A DNA stretch of 64,000 bases. Origin: Helianthus annuus. Lineage: Eukaryota; Streptophyta; Magnoliopsida; Asterales; Asteraceae. The DNA lies in NCBI RefSeq assembly GCF_002127325.2, contig NC_035448.2, positions 5,451,220 to 5,515,219 of the forward strand, written 5' to 3'. Below are positions 46,718 to 58,455 of this stretch, in pieces (within the stretch, counting starts at the first letter, position 1; the number at the start of each line of letters is the position of its first letter). The position numbers and the translations under genes were made by a program. Under the pieces are notes generated by a model. That model searched no databases. It was not told the origin of the DNA and saw only the letters and a list, made by a program, of their open reading frames with translations.

Positions 46718-47105
46718 TCAGCAGACCACAACAGAGTCTCGGGACCAGAAAACAAAAATAAAGACGGAAACAGAGGCTAGACACGGCCCCGTGTTCAGTG
46801 GACACGGCCCGTGTTCAGGATCTTTATCTGGCGTTTTAATTAAAGTTACTGGTTTTGTTGAGCACGGGGGCGTGTTCAGTGAGCACGACCCCGTGTTCAG
46901 ACTCTGTGTCTGTGTGTTTTATGAAAAATATGCAGCACGGCCCATGTTCAGTGAACACGGCCCCGTGTTCAGTGAACACGGCCCCGTGTTCAGGCTATTG
47001 TAAATGCAAAACTAAACTAAAATGCAGAAAAATGTGCGCGCATTTTGAAAAGGTTTTGAAAAACTGATTAGGCCGTCGATTTTAAGCTTTCTTAAAATCC
47101 TTGTG
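46718..47105 (-). other. Athila-like leader with palindrome pairs
   Basis: The leader holds several CACGGCCCCGTG-type palindromes, best preserved at about 46950-46990 where two copies lie 21 bp apart. No credible ORF. Confidence 0.6.
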
Positions 47106-47123
47106 TCCCCGGCAACGGCGCCA
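47106..47123 (-). other. Primer-binding site, tRNA-Asp
   Basis: On the plus strand these 18 bases (TCCCCGGCAACGGCGCCA) equal the 3' end of plant tRNA-Asp including CCA. On the minus strand they form the primer site TGGCGCCGTTGCCGGGGA typical of Athila elements, six bases from the 5' LTR. Confidence 0.9.
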
Positions 47124-47129
47124 AAAACT

Positions 47130-48864
47130 TGATGCGTGTTAAGTGTTATATATTTTAGGTGTATATTTTAAGCCCTTTTTACACTTTTTAGCCAAGTTTT
47201 AAATTTATAAACACGATATTCACTAACACTAAACACACATATGGGCAAGTGCACCCATCGTGGACGTAGTATAGTGTTGGTAAGATACCGAGGTCGTCCA
47301 AGGACACAAGAGCTTTTAGTACCGGTTTATCCTCAACGTCTAATCAAATCAAAATATTAGAAAAAAGGTTTTTAAACTAAAAATAAAACTAATTATAATG
47401 CTGAAAATAAAATAAAAATAAAAATAAAAACAGATAGACAAGATGAATCACTTGGATCCGACTCATGTGTAGTGTAACCTTTGATTATTTTTGCACTTTT
47501 GCACTTGTTTAAGAGATTATCTTAGTTATTGTAGTATGCCCCTCTTTTGAAGGTGACGTTACTCACAACCCAGTAATTTGAGTCAGCAAGGATACAATCC
47601 TAAAGGGTCGGATTATTGAAAGATAATTAATTAAGTTATTAATGCATAATGTGGTAGGCCCCTCTTTTGAAGGCGACGTTACCCTCGGCTAAGTAGTCCG
47701 ATTCAGCAAGGATACAGTCCTAAGTAGCCGGGTTAAAGTTTTAATAGTAGTTTAACTTATGAGGGGATCAAAGAGTTTGGACCCCCACCATCCAATACCG
47801 TTGGGTATTGAAGGAGGTCCTACTAAATTTGACCCAGGTCCTTTGCAGGATCTATACACTGAACAATGGCAAGACTCTTACCAAACCGTTCCCTTAACCC
47901 CCGACCAGGTAGCCAACATACCTCCATATAGACCGTGGAGATATGAATGGTGAAAATCTTTTATTTTATATAGACAGTAAAATAATGCCAAGACACCACG
48001 GACAAACGATAAGGAAGAATCACCTTCAACATAAGAAACTAGTAATTAAAGTCATTAATACAAAACCAATTAAAAAGTGCAAAAGATTAAAACTAAAAAG
48101 TATTACACTAAACACTTGTCTTCACCAAGTGATGTAAGAGACTTAGGCAAACATGGCCTTTGATTGTCAAGAACTCTTACGATCAATCTTGGATCCCGAG
48201 ACGACTCACACACTCTATGATGGACAATGGATGATGGTGGTGGATGATGGTGTTGTGATGGTGGTGGGTGGTGGGTGGTGGGTGAAGTGTGAGAGAGGTG
48301 GTGTGCCAAGGGATGAGTTGCAAGAGCTCCAAGCACTCCTATTTATAGGCTGAACAGAAGCTCTCTTCATTAATTGCAATTTCATTAAATGATGTCTGCA
48401 TTAGTTGGCCACGCCCCCGTGTCCGCTGAGCACGACCTCGTGTGCAGAAGCATATCTGTACTATTGAGATTTGCTTGGATTTCGCGAATCTTATAGTTGA
48501 CCACGGCCCCGTGTCCACTGAGCACGGCCCCGTGGTGGGCAATAGAAGCTTCTACCACTTTGTCTTTTCTTCTGACACTTGGGCACGCCCCCGTGCTCAC
48601 TGAGCACTGGGCGTGTTCAGGCTTCTGTCTTCTTGTTTTGCTTGGGAAGATGCTGTCGGGAGGTCGGGTATGCCACGTTTGTTCGTTTTCTTGTATTTAT
48701 GTTAGATTTAGCTGCCTTTTTGCTTCTTTTGTTTATTTGAGCTCATTTAATCCTAAAAATACAAAAGGAAGACAAAAGCACACTTTTTCCAACATTAGTA
48801 CTAAAAAAGGGTTAGTTTTATGCCACAATTGATGTAATTTATATGTTGCATTTTGTGCACATCA
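47130..48864 (-). repeat. 5' LTR of the Athila-like element
   Basis: 1,735 bp, matching 24988-26709. TATA motif CCTATAAATAGG at 48338-48349 (minus), with palindrome pairs upstream at about 48405-48620. Lacks the 29-bp palindrome segment of its partner and has small insertions in A-rich and (ggtgggt)n tracts. Confidence 0.92.
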
Positions 48865-50002
48865 GTGTTCATGCATCTGATTTGGGCTGGATTTGACCTT
48901 CAATTTGGTGAAATTTAGATGAGCTAGGGTTTTGAGCTCTTGGCCCTCCTTCTGATCGATCTCACGCACACACACACACACACACTAGTGTGTTTGTAGT
49001 GTTTTAATTAAACAAAAATCAAGTTTTAAATCTTCCTCTTTTGGCCCTTCTAGTTTGTAACCTTACAATAAGGGTTATTACCCAAGTTTCCTTCTTTATT
49101 TTAAGGCACATATTTAACTAGGTTGATATTCCTAGTTACTTGGTGGGTTCGGGGAAGTTATAACCCATTTTATTTTTAAGTCCCGTTTACTCGAGCTTTT
49201 CGTAACTTTATTTTCTCAAAAGTCTTTTATTCACGTTTTATTTAATATTACGATTATTTATTTATTTAAATCCTAATATTTACCGGGTTACCTTTACCAC
49301 TAACGGTACTTTACCCGTCTTTTAGTATTAACGGGGTTTGATTACCAAACCCGTTTTCGGGGTGTTACAAGTTTTTAGTTATGAAGTTTATAACGTGCGA
49401 ACTTCAAATTTCGTACGCTCGTAGGATAAGGTATATTGTACATTACACTTTCACTATATAAACCCAGAAAGTGTATTGTACATTTTGCCTTAACGTACGA
49501 GCGTACGCAATGGCAAGTTTGCACGTTATAAGCCCATAAAGAAAATCTCGCATGGTGTAAAAAAATCACATGTTAAAAAAAAATTCGCATGTTGTAAAAG
49601 AAGTCGCATGTTGTTCCACAAAAACCAAAATTGCATATATGTTAAAAGAAAATCGCATGTTGATACTGCATCTTGTACGCATCGTACGTTAAGGCAATTT
49701 GTACAATAACCGGCCTCTATATATAGTGAAAGTGTAATATATAATATGCCTTATCGTACGAGCGTATCAGATTTGAAGTTCGCACGTTATAAACTTTATA
49801 ACTAAAAAGTCGCATGTTGTTAAATATAAAAAATCGCATGTTGGAAAAACAAAAAAGTCGCATGTTGAAAGATGAAAAATAGCATGTTGTATAAATGAGA
49901 AAATAGCATGTTATAAAAAATCGTATGTGAAAAATGAAGTTCGGATGTTGTAACTCAATCTCGTACGCTGCGTACGTTAACACAAATTGTACGTTAACCA
50001 AC

Positions 50003-50006
<4 letters not shown>

Positions 50007-50043
<37 letters not shown>

Positions 50044-50992
50044 CGAATTTAAATATTATTTAAGCTTGACAACTCAAGCATAAAGTTTTTAACACTTCGA
50101 ACCTTAAAGACATTAACGTTCATTCTAAAATGAGGTATGTTAGAATTAGTAAGGTATATTATCAAATTAGAAGTAGAATCGTAGACAGGAAACAAATAAT
50201 CTATTAAACGGATATTAATGATTTTTAGTTAAATATTAAACAAAATCCATATGACATGAAACTCAGTTACCTGTTAAAAACGGATATGAATTATTTAATA
50301 ATTGCATAATTAACTTTAAACTATAGTGGATGATTAAACTCATGAACATGTGAGATGAATTATTGTAAAGTCTTCGCTTAAATACTTGACGTCTTCGTGA
50401 GGCATGCGGTCCCAAAATTCATAACCAAAGAGATGCATGAGTCGCACTCAATACAATAAGTTGTCTTTGAAACCATTCAAATGCCCCCCAAAACAAAAAG
50501 TCATAGTTTGACACGATAACTTTATAATAGATTTAAAACTATAATAAAATAATATTGGCATATCACAACTTTATTTTTTGAGTTTTATCTTTTGGTTACG
50601 GTTGTGAATGCCAATACAATATCGATATCATAGTAAACCAAACTGATGCCGATTGAATTTTTACCGCAATAGAAAATTTACTATTTATAACTAGAGTCTT
50701 AAATTTAATACAACCAATTATTAATTCTCCATTATTCTTATCCTAGTTCCTTTTTCTTGTTTTAGTGTCACAAATATTAACTAATAATAATATTATTATA
50801 TTAATAATCATTAATGATAGAGAAAAAGAAATTAGAAACCAGAAAGTGATAGTTTACTGTCCGACCCATTCATTTCCATCATATTTTCTCCACTCAAAAT
50901 AGAAAGAAAGAAAAAGAAACAAAGGCGTTTTTAATATCTATGGTTAAAGTTTGTTTGTATTATGTTCTTTTTAATATATTCTATAAATAATA
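50007..50992. other. AT-rich intergenic DNA, nothing recognised
   Basis: It begins with a (TA)n tract at about 50005-50040. No ORF, RNA gene or terminal repeat is seen. Confidence 0.4.
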
Positions 50993-51003
50993 AGATATTG
51001 TAG

Positions 51004-51281
51004 AGGCAATGATCTCTGGATCGTGATGGAGTGCTTGCATTTCTCTTGAAAGATGCAGGTTCAACTCCCACTTAGTGCAGAGTGAGGCACTGGTGGACAA
51101 TGATAAGAGACCCAGGGAAAACTGGGTTGGATCCTTGAGCCAAACGATACGGACGGGTGGGTTACCGGGTTTTCCCCGGAATTGGTGGTGGACTCGGGTT
51201 ATCTCGGAGTACTCTGTTTATCTAGTGGGTGTCTCGAGAGTGCTCAGGATTGATTCTGTTGGCCGTTCAAGAAAAATAACT
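51004..51281 (+). mobile_element. tRNA-derived SINE with 12-bp target duplication
   Basis: The B-box GGTTCAACTCC lies at 51058-51068, with an A-box-like tggatcgtgatgg 40 bp upstream and a TGCAT/ATGCA anticodon-type stem between. The direct repeat agatattgtaga flanks it (50993-51004 and 51282-51293). It shares the motif at 51166-51188 with the SINE at 6765, and ends A-rich (gaaaaataa). Confidence 0.85.
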
Positions 51282-51293
51282 AGATATTGTAGA

Positions 51294-51465
51294 AAAGGGA
51301 TAGAAGTTTGAAGTTTGTGTGGCAGAAAACAACTTTGGTGTGGACACTCATGGCTGTGGTTGAAGATAGGACCTTGTTAGGTTTTCTACCATTAAATCAT
51401 CTTCCCTAATGTGGTTTCTTGTGTTACGTCAATTACTTATGAACCAATTAATATATATACATATA
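51294..51465. other. Short spacer
   Basis: Nothing recognised. Confidence 0.4.
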
Positions 51466-53776
51466 GGATTAGATTCAAACGTGAACATTTTCTCCGGCGT
51501 GAACTGCGTGAACTGATCTGGGCCCTTTATTTTGTAGATGATAGATCTTAGATCAATGGCACAATTGTAATTAAAGGTATAATAAATTTAAATTAAATTT
51601 TAATCTAAAGGGTAAAATAGGGAACTTTCATATTAAAGATATGGAAACTAATTAATACATTTTTCATTTATAATCCCCTAAAAGTCTCCTACCCAAAAAC
51701 TCCCAGCCGACCCCTGTTCTCTCGCTCGTTCTCTTCTCCGGCTCCGGCAACCGGAGCAACGCCGACCACCTTCATCACCCCGATATCCGGCCGCACCCCC
51801 ACACACCTAAACCACGACCGATTGATCCATTTTTTTGTCTCTCCATCTCGATGATGAAACAGAGTGCCGCCGATCTGATGTTTATCACTGGAGGAATCAA
51901 TCAATACAATGATCAATCTGAAGAGGAATCTGCATCATACTACTGGAATTAAACCCTAGCGTTCTCGTTACATCAAATCCGATTAGATTCAATGTCCGAT
52001 TCACAAAATAAATTTATCTGGTACAATACGTTTCCCTCATGAGTTAATTGTATGAATTCTTTTTGTAAAAATTTGTGATTTGATGTAGATAATAAGTAGT
52101 CCTGGAGTTCTAACTTGATTTTATACAGTGATGTATAACTACTTGTTGATTTTAAATTGATATGATACAATGATCTGTTTCATTTGCTTCTCTAGGTTTG
52201 TTCAAACATTTGCATTTGATACAGTGATGTATAACTACTTGTTGAATCACGAACAACAATATAGGTTGATGAATCCGAAGCCACCATCAATAAACAGATC
52301 AAGTGAGTTTTCTTATTTTCAATTTGCAATTTCATGTTTTAGTTTGTGGTATAAATGACTGTTCATTGATTTTCTGGTATGATTGATCTATTCTGGTTGC
52401 TAACTGAAACCTTATTTGTTTAGTATTGGAATTTTAACATGAATTGATAATGTACAACAAGTGTTTGACGAAAGTATTAGGTGAACATAATGCTACATGA
52501 ATGCTTGTGGATTCTTGAAGGAGTCCAGTGAAGAGGAAAGTGATCTGTTTGGCGAGCACTGTAACAAATGATACAGTGATCTGTTTCATTTATGATTCAT
52601 GTTTCTGGTTTTGGCTTATGAATCCCAAAAGTTTTGTAACTTTGATTGCGTTTATAATCTTCTTATTGGTTCTTAGAGCAGGTTATTTTCATGCTTTTGT
52701 AGCTGCACATGATATGGACGATGATATTTGAAGCCACACATTTAGCTGACCACATTGATGAATTCAACTTTGTAAGTTTCAAATCACGTCCTATAGATCT
52801 GATAATATGTTCCACTGTTTTTCATTTCTAAATTTGGAGTTGTCTTCTATTGGTGAAGTGGATAATCAAACCCTTGAATCCGAAGTGGTTGAAAGCGAAT
52901 ACACATGTATATTCTGATTTTGCTCTGTTTTTAAGGCGCTGTACACATGTGTATTCTGATTTTGCTCTGTTTTTAAGGCGTTGTACACATGTGTATTCTG
53001 ATTTGGCTCTGTTTTTAATGCGATGTACATATGTATATAGCGTCTGTTTTTGTGATATCTCATATTTTTTTGTGTATTGAATGTGTAAACTTGTTGATGT
53101 ACACTTGTGAATTATTCAAAGTACTAATTGCTGAGTTTTTTTGTGTTATTATAGGAGACGTCAAAAACGAGAAAAGTGGAGATGGAAGGTCGATAAGGAT
53201 GATTCACGTATGTTTGTTTGCTTGGTCGATAAGGATGATTCAACATACAACGCGGCGAATAGTTGTAAAAGACTATGTCTTTTTTATTTTTCCGATTATG
53301 TTGCGTTTATTGTTTTCACGAAACTGGAACTTGTAATTGTATGTTTTTTTTTTTATGTTTGGCAAACATTATGGAACTTGTTATTTGCTCAATATAAAAT
53401 AGTTTTACAGGTTTTGTTTATATGTATGTATTATGTAGCTAATTACACATATGTACCATGCTGAGTACACATGTGTACTGTTCAATTCATATCCAAGTAC
53501 ACATGTGTATACCGTTGAAATATGAAGGTTACGTGAATCTTAAAAATCATAATCCGAATTCTGGTGGTGAAATCTAAAAAAAATGAAATAAAAGTTAATG
53601 TGGATAATAAATTTAAAATAGGAAAGATGTAACTTAATTTAATTATTAAAATAATGATTTAAATCTAATTTTTATATAATTACAATCATGCCCTTAACAA
53701 CTAAAAAGGAAATCAATGGTCCAGATTAGTTCACGCAGTTCACGCATGGGATTAGGTTCACGCTGGAACCCTACCC
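51466..53776. mobile_element. 2.3-kb element with ~60-bp terminal inverted repeats
   Basis: The left end GGATTAGATTCAAACGTGAAC and right end (inward GGGTAGGGTTCCAGCGTGAAC) both lead into GCGTGAACTGCGTGAACT and ATCTGGRCC. TA-rich DNA flanks both sides, so a TA or similar duplication is likely. The interior has a GC-richer, UTR-like stretch (51700-51950) with a 33-codon ORF at 51851. It also has duplicated phrases (tacagtgatgtataactact at about 52125 and 52219) and a minisatellite. No transposase is found; it could be a MULE-like element with captured DNA. Confidence 0.7.
52900..53040 (+). repeat. 45-bp minisatellite, about 3 copies
   Basis: The unit cacatgtgtattctgatttt...ttttaaggcg repeats three times with a partial fourth. 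Because 45 is a multiple of 3 it gives an apparent repeat protein in one frame on each strand; neither looks real. Confidence 0.85.
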
Positions 53777-53777
53777 T

Positions 53778-53808
<31 letters not shown>

Positions 53809-53810
<2 letters not shown>

Positions 53811-54210
53811 GTAAGTATCTATAGAAAATCCACTTTAATTTAGAAAACCCGGGAAACTCAAAGCTCCTGATGTTTTTTTTTTAATTTACACATGTTATAT
53901 ACATGTTTTTAAGGGTTTTGAGCAAAAAAAATCAAAAAAGCGCCGAATAGATATTTTAAAAAAAAATAAACAAGTTTTGGTGCAACACATGTTACAAATA
54001 TGTCAGATGAATGTAACATGTGTTACACCAAAAGTTGTTTATTTTTTTTTAAAATATCTACTCGGCGCTTTTTTGATTTTTTTTTTTGCCCAAAACCCTT
54101 AAAAACATGTATATAACATGTGTAAATTTTTTCAAAAAAAAAAAAAACATTGGGACCTTTGAGTTTCCCGGGTTTTCTAAATTAAAGTGGGTTTTCTATA
54201 CATCCTTCCC
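53809..54210. mobile_element. Palindromic foldback element between TA tracts
   Basis: Arms start ctatagaaaatccactttaa and end with the inverse, meeting near 54005. The inner arms include aacacatgttac and gcgccga. (TA)n tracts flank both sides. No coding capacity; the 68-codon ORF here is a by-product. Confidence 0.85.
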
Positions 54211-55022
54211 CTCCCCTATATATATATATATATATAGTTCTATCTTTTTAATTATAGTTCTTTCTCTTATCTTTAGAGACAAAAGATTTTGAGGATTGAT
54301 AATTTCAGTCTTATGAATGTAAAGTTGTATCTCATATCTGTCAAGTAATCGATAATTAATCGGTTACTCGTTAAAAGGGAGGCACCTTACCACAACAACA
54401 TTTCTCTTAGGGACCTTTAATTCTTCACAAATAATTAAACAACAACCACAATTCTACATATACCAACTTAAAATCCGAAAACCAAAAACCAACAACGAAA
54501 AATGGAACTGAAACAACAATAGAAAGTCAAAACCATACCTACATCACGTAGGATATGAACCCTTAACCACTGGTACAGAAAGGAGACATGTTACCACCAC
54601 AACATGTCTCTTAGGAACCTTTAACATTTCACAAATAATTAAACAACCACAATTCTATAAATATACTAACTTAAAATCCAAAAACCAACAACGAAAAATA
54701 GAATTAAACAACCACAATATTAAAAGTAGATACCTTGATGAGGGTGATTAGGGTTTGAACTATTAAAAGGAAAGTATGTGAAATAGAAGGTGAAGTCACC
54801 GGGTAAAAACGCAAAAAGTGGTTCAGTATTTTGAGCACGCATCTTTAAAAATCTATTGCTAATATACAGCCACGTGTCATAAGTTTAGCTAAAAATATAA
54901 TATAGACAGGCTTAACACAAACTACGTATATCATCATTTTTCTTTTTATGTATAGAGATGATTGCAAAGTTTCATAAGTAAGAAACCATAGTTGTTATAT
55001 ATTAATGACTGAAGGGGTATGG
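54211..55022. repeat. Spacer with ~200-bp tandem duplication
   Basis: The block from ccacaacaacatttctctta (about 54390) through accaacaacgaaaaatgg recurs from about 54593 to 54710. At the junction, on the minus strand, GGTTCATATCC (54551-54561) is B-box-like and a weaker A-box lies about 40 bp upstream. No gene is seen. Confidence 0.65.
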
Positions 55023-55626
55023 TGTTGAAATGTATGCAAAGGTTACTGTTGAAATGTATTCCTAGCTTCAATTTTATGTCCACACATTAATATTTACTAA
55101 TGTTGCTTTTATTTTATGTTTGTGTGGTACTGGATTGGATGGCTTTGAATGTTGGGCTGAGAGTGGGCTTGCTTATAAAGTTCGTGGGCTTAGAAGATTA
55201 ATTGTGAAGAATGGGCTGGACTGCTGCTGACTTGGGCTACTGCTGCTGACTTGGGTTAACTGCTGGTCTTCGCGAGTTGGGCTCAAGACAGATATAATAG
55301 AATCTTCGCTGCATCTGCGTAATGGGTTGTTCAGTTCAGAGATATTTTCATCATCATTCTCTCTGGTTTCTTTCTCTAGAAAGTACTTAGGGTTTCTTCT
55401 TGTTCATCGTTGGTTTGTCTTGAATTAGTGATATAGTGTGTGAAATCCAGTATTCCTCTAGTGATTATCGTGTTGATAGTCAACTGTAGAAGAGAGTTGA
55501 GAGTTTTTGGTTGTTAGATCTTCTGTTTTGTACAAGTTTTTTTGTAAGATTAATTTCGTTCTTGAGAAATAAAACTTTGGTTTGGGTTATCGTCGATTAC
55601 ATCGTTGATACCGTCATTTTTTAACA
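55023..55626 (+). repeat. Ty1/copia 5' LTR
   Basis: The LTR runs from TGTTGAAATGTATGC to TTTTTTAACA (604 bp) and is followed at once by a tRNA-iMet primer site. The end is certain, the start less so because the partner LTR is not seen. The LTR contains a long pyrimidine- and ttggg-rich stretch. Confidence 0.8.
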
Positions 55627-55638
55627 TGGTATCAGAGC
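55627..55638 (+). other. Primer-binding site, initiator tRNA-Met
   Basis: TGGTATCAGAGC complements the 3' end of plant initiator tRNA-Met, the usual copia primer. Confidence 0.95.
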
Positions 55639-58300
55639 ACTAGGCTCTTGATTCATCGTTTTTTTTTTCAAAGTTCCGTTAACAATAAAAACCATTATTC
55701 ATTCAATTGATTCTTGGATCTGAAGTGTGTGGGTTTATTCTTGTTTGAGTATTTCTGATCTTGGGATTCATTCGTGTTTTGGTTTTGAGTGCTATAGTAA
55801 CTTAGTTGTTGTTCGATCCAGCGTCATTTAGGGTTTCTCTTGTCTTGAAACCCTGACATTTGGATTTCCTCATTGCCGATTGGTTTGGGGTCAATCACAC
55901 TTTTTAAATCCGAAATCGAAGGTTCGCCTGATATATATGTTGTTTTAGCACTGTTTGTTCCATCTTGATTCGCTGATCTCTTTGGCGAGGTTCGTTTACG
56001 GTGAAAAAAAGAGGTTAATATATTGTCAATTTGGGCTTGTTCGAGTTGAAACTATAGATCCGTGTTTGGAGAGTTGTAACCAGATTTTCTGGCGATCTGA
56101 ATACGAGCTATTCTTTTCTTTACGCGGTAAATTCAACATTACCTCTGTAAGTATATTTCTTAATCCTAAGGCTGCTGGAGTATTCTGTAAGGATTTTTTT
56201 TTCATACTCTCACGAATTTTATCTTGTTGAACATATCACTAGTTTATGTGATATCTAAACCTGTTGCGTATACTTATGTGCTCTCTAGTTGTTCTTGGAT
56301 TATGATCTTTGTGTATATCATGTTTTGGCAAGTTTTTTTTACACTTGTTTTAATTAGTGTGTTTTGACACCTGTCTTGTTGCGAACCTTGAATTGTTAAT
56401 GTGTTCTTAAAAGGACATGTTTGTTTTAGAATGTGTGACAAATGTTTTGCATCTGAACTTTGTTTACAAATTCTATTTTTCATGGAAGTTGTGGTTGGTT
56501 GTTTTGTTCAACATGTTTGAGTCTTTTATGTTTATTTACTTGTTCCTCAATTCTCATACATGCGGTTGTAGGATCTTGTAATTTTCAGTAAAATGGTAAA
56601 TTGGTTAGACTGATGGTTATTTTCCTGGTGGGTTGAACCGTGGCATGGTTTTACTAATTGTTGAACTGTGTGGTTTGTAAATTTGACGTATCATGATGGT
56701 TTGTTTGACCCATATGATTTGTCTTCTAACATGTTGTTCTATGGTTAGTTGAACCGTGTGGTTCAAGTATTTTTCTAATCTGTTGTGTTGTCAAGATTGT
56801 TCTTGATAGTTTTGACAGCCATGTATATTTTCTCTTGTGAGATATTTTCTTCTAATTGCAAAATCGTATGGTTTATAGTTACAATTAGAAGGTGTTTTTG
56901 GTTGTTAATTGTTGTCTGATATAGAATTGTGTGATTCTCATTTTATCAGATTTGGTTTAAATCATGTGATTGTTTCTTAAAGGTTATACTATCTTGAAGA
57001 TGTATTTTTTGATAGTGTTTGCGTTTATCTCACTAGTCTAGGATTCTTCGTGTTTTGAGTCCAACCGTAGTGAGGTTTGTGTAGGATCATCCTGTTGGTG
57101 ATCTTATTTGTCTCTTTGAGACATCATTGCCGTTCGTAGTGATGTTAGTTCACTGGTCTAGGTGATGTTTGTTTTTCTTCCTCACTGGTCTAGGGTCGTT
57201 CGTAGATTCTTTGTGTTGTTGAGTCTAGTCCCATTAAATCGTAGTGTTGGTTTCTATCAGTTCTTCGTGTTGTAGATCTGATTTTATATAGACTTGTTCG
57301 TTACATGATTGAATGACACGAATCCAATTTTATCAGGTGTAGTTCTGTTATTTTTTTAACTCATGTGACTTGTGTTTTAACAGACGTGTGATGTGTTCCT
57401 CTGATAATGTTAAAGAGTCTTGTGATTCTTTCTTGTTTGATCATATTAACTTGAGTTGTTTATTGGATTGTATGATTCCATGTTAATAGGAATATATTGT
57501 ATGATTAGTCAAATCTCGTGGTTGGAGTAGGTCTAATGAGTTCTGTTCTCAAGATTATTTCTTGAATGTTTGTGATGTTAGCCTTGTATTTTTCTCTTGT
57601 GTAAGAGATGTTTTTCTGGTTATAAAATCATGTGATTTTGTATTTTGCCAGAGTTTGTGTAGGCTATAATTGTTGTCTGGTATAGAAGTGTGTACTTCAT
57701 GTTATTTGCAGTCTTATTTGTGGAATCGTGTGATTCTTTATTTGTTGTGAGGCACATCGTAGATCTAGGGTGTATCATATAGCAGATCTGTTAGTTCTGA
57801 TGTTCTTCTTGTAGACAGATCGTTGTGTTAATGATTTGTGAGAGTGTTAGATTAGATATGTTCACCTTCACTCTGTTTCCTTTAGAAGTCTCTTGATTAA
57901 ATCTGAGAGGGCTTTTTTGTATGTTAAACTTGTTAGATCTTGTAGGTTTCTGTCTCAGATTATATGTTAATGGTCTGCTTGTGAGGGTTGTGAGATTGTT
58001 CGTATTGTATATTGAATCTGTTGTTTTTAGTGATTAAATAAAGTGTTGTTTCTTTGGTCCATGTATTATTATAAGGGAAAAAAGGCTTTAATTGTTTGTT
58101 TTATGATTAAAAATAAACGTTTTATTGAATCCTAATTCATCTCGTTAATTTCATCTGCTGCATTTCTTTCTTTACACACTTCTTGATAACTCATCTCCTT
58201 AATTTCATCTCGTTAATCGTGGTTAGTGTTGTACTTTTGTTGATCCAATTTCATCGGGATCGGTTATGGTGAAAATGAAGGTGAAATAGTGCGTGTTAGG
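55639..58300 (+). other. Non-coding stretch after the copia primer site
   Basis: About 2.7 kb of T/G-rich sequence with no gag or pol motif. Phrases such as gaaccgtgtggtt, tcgtgtgattct and cactggtctagg recur loosely between 56600 and 57800. No 3' LTR was recognised. It could be a long leader, a non-autonomous (LARD-like) interior, or unrelated DNA after truncation. Confidence 0.5.
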
Positions 58301-58455
58301 GTGTATTGTGTGTACAGAAATGGATGATAGTGGTGATGGATCATTTGTGGCAGTTAGGAGGGTTTCTCAAGGACTTGAGTGAAACAACACTTGTCAATTT
58401 TTGTTCAGGAGTCCAGTTAACCGTTTCACTTTGTTCGTTCGATCGGACTGCAAAA

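Larger units (their letters stand above)
24988..48864 (-). mobile_element. Athila-like Ty3/gypsy retrotransposon with nested insertion
   Basis: LTRs lie at 24988-26709 and 47130-48864, with exact flanking duplication GTGTT (24983-24987 and 48865-48869). Minus-strand order is 5' LTR, tRNA-Asp primer site, Tyr-rich gag-side ORF, nested Tat element, protease/RT remnant, integrase, extra Athila ORF, polypurine tract, 3' LTR. Without the nested element it is about 10.9 kb. The gag domain and most of RT/RNase H are missing, so this copy is non-autonomous. LTR differences are clearly more numerous than in the nested element, fitting greater age. Confidence 0.92.
22492..49369 (-). mobile_element. Solo LTR, chromovirus type, about 3.0 kb without inserts
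   Basis: The pieces 22492-24987 and 48870-49369 together form one LTR. Borders are TGTAACGCCC at left and GGGTGTTACA at right. An exact 5-bp duplication AGTTT flanks it (22487-22491 and 49370-49374). Read on the minus strand it begins TGTAACACCCCGAAAACGGG, a start I associate with Asteraceae Ty3/gypsy chromovirus LTRs. No internal region or second LTR exists, so it is a solo LTR left by recombination. A (CA)n tract lies at about 48967-48984. Confidence 0.8.
22310..50006. mobile_element. Palindromic TIR element, host of the whole nest
   Basis: The left arm (22314-22491, resuming 49370-49462) and right arm (about 49718-50003) are inverted copies. Each begins gttggttaacgtacaa, then tgcgtacga, several gcatgttgtaa repeats and acgtgcgaacttcaaat. 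With inserts removed the element is about 0.8 kb. Its centre (49470-49715) holds a second, smaller inverted pair built of the same motifs. The right end abuts (TA)n; a TA duplication is possible. No transposase is visible. It was split in its left arm by an LTR element. Confidence 0.75.

Noticed and set aside
52850..53080. 76-codon repeat protein
   Set aside because: Its repeats are a 45-bp minisatellite that is open on both strands because the unit length is a multiple of three.
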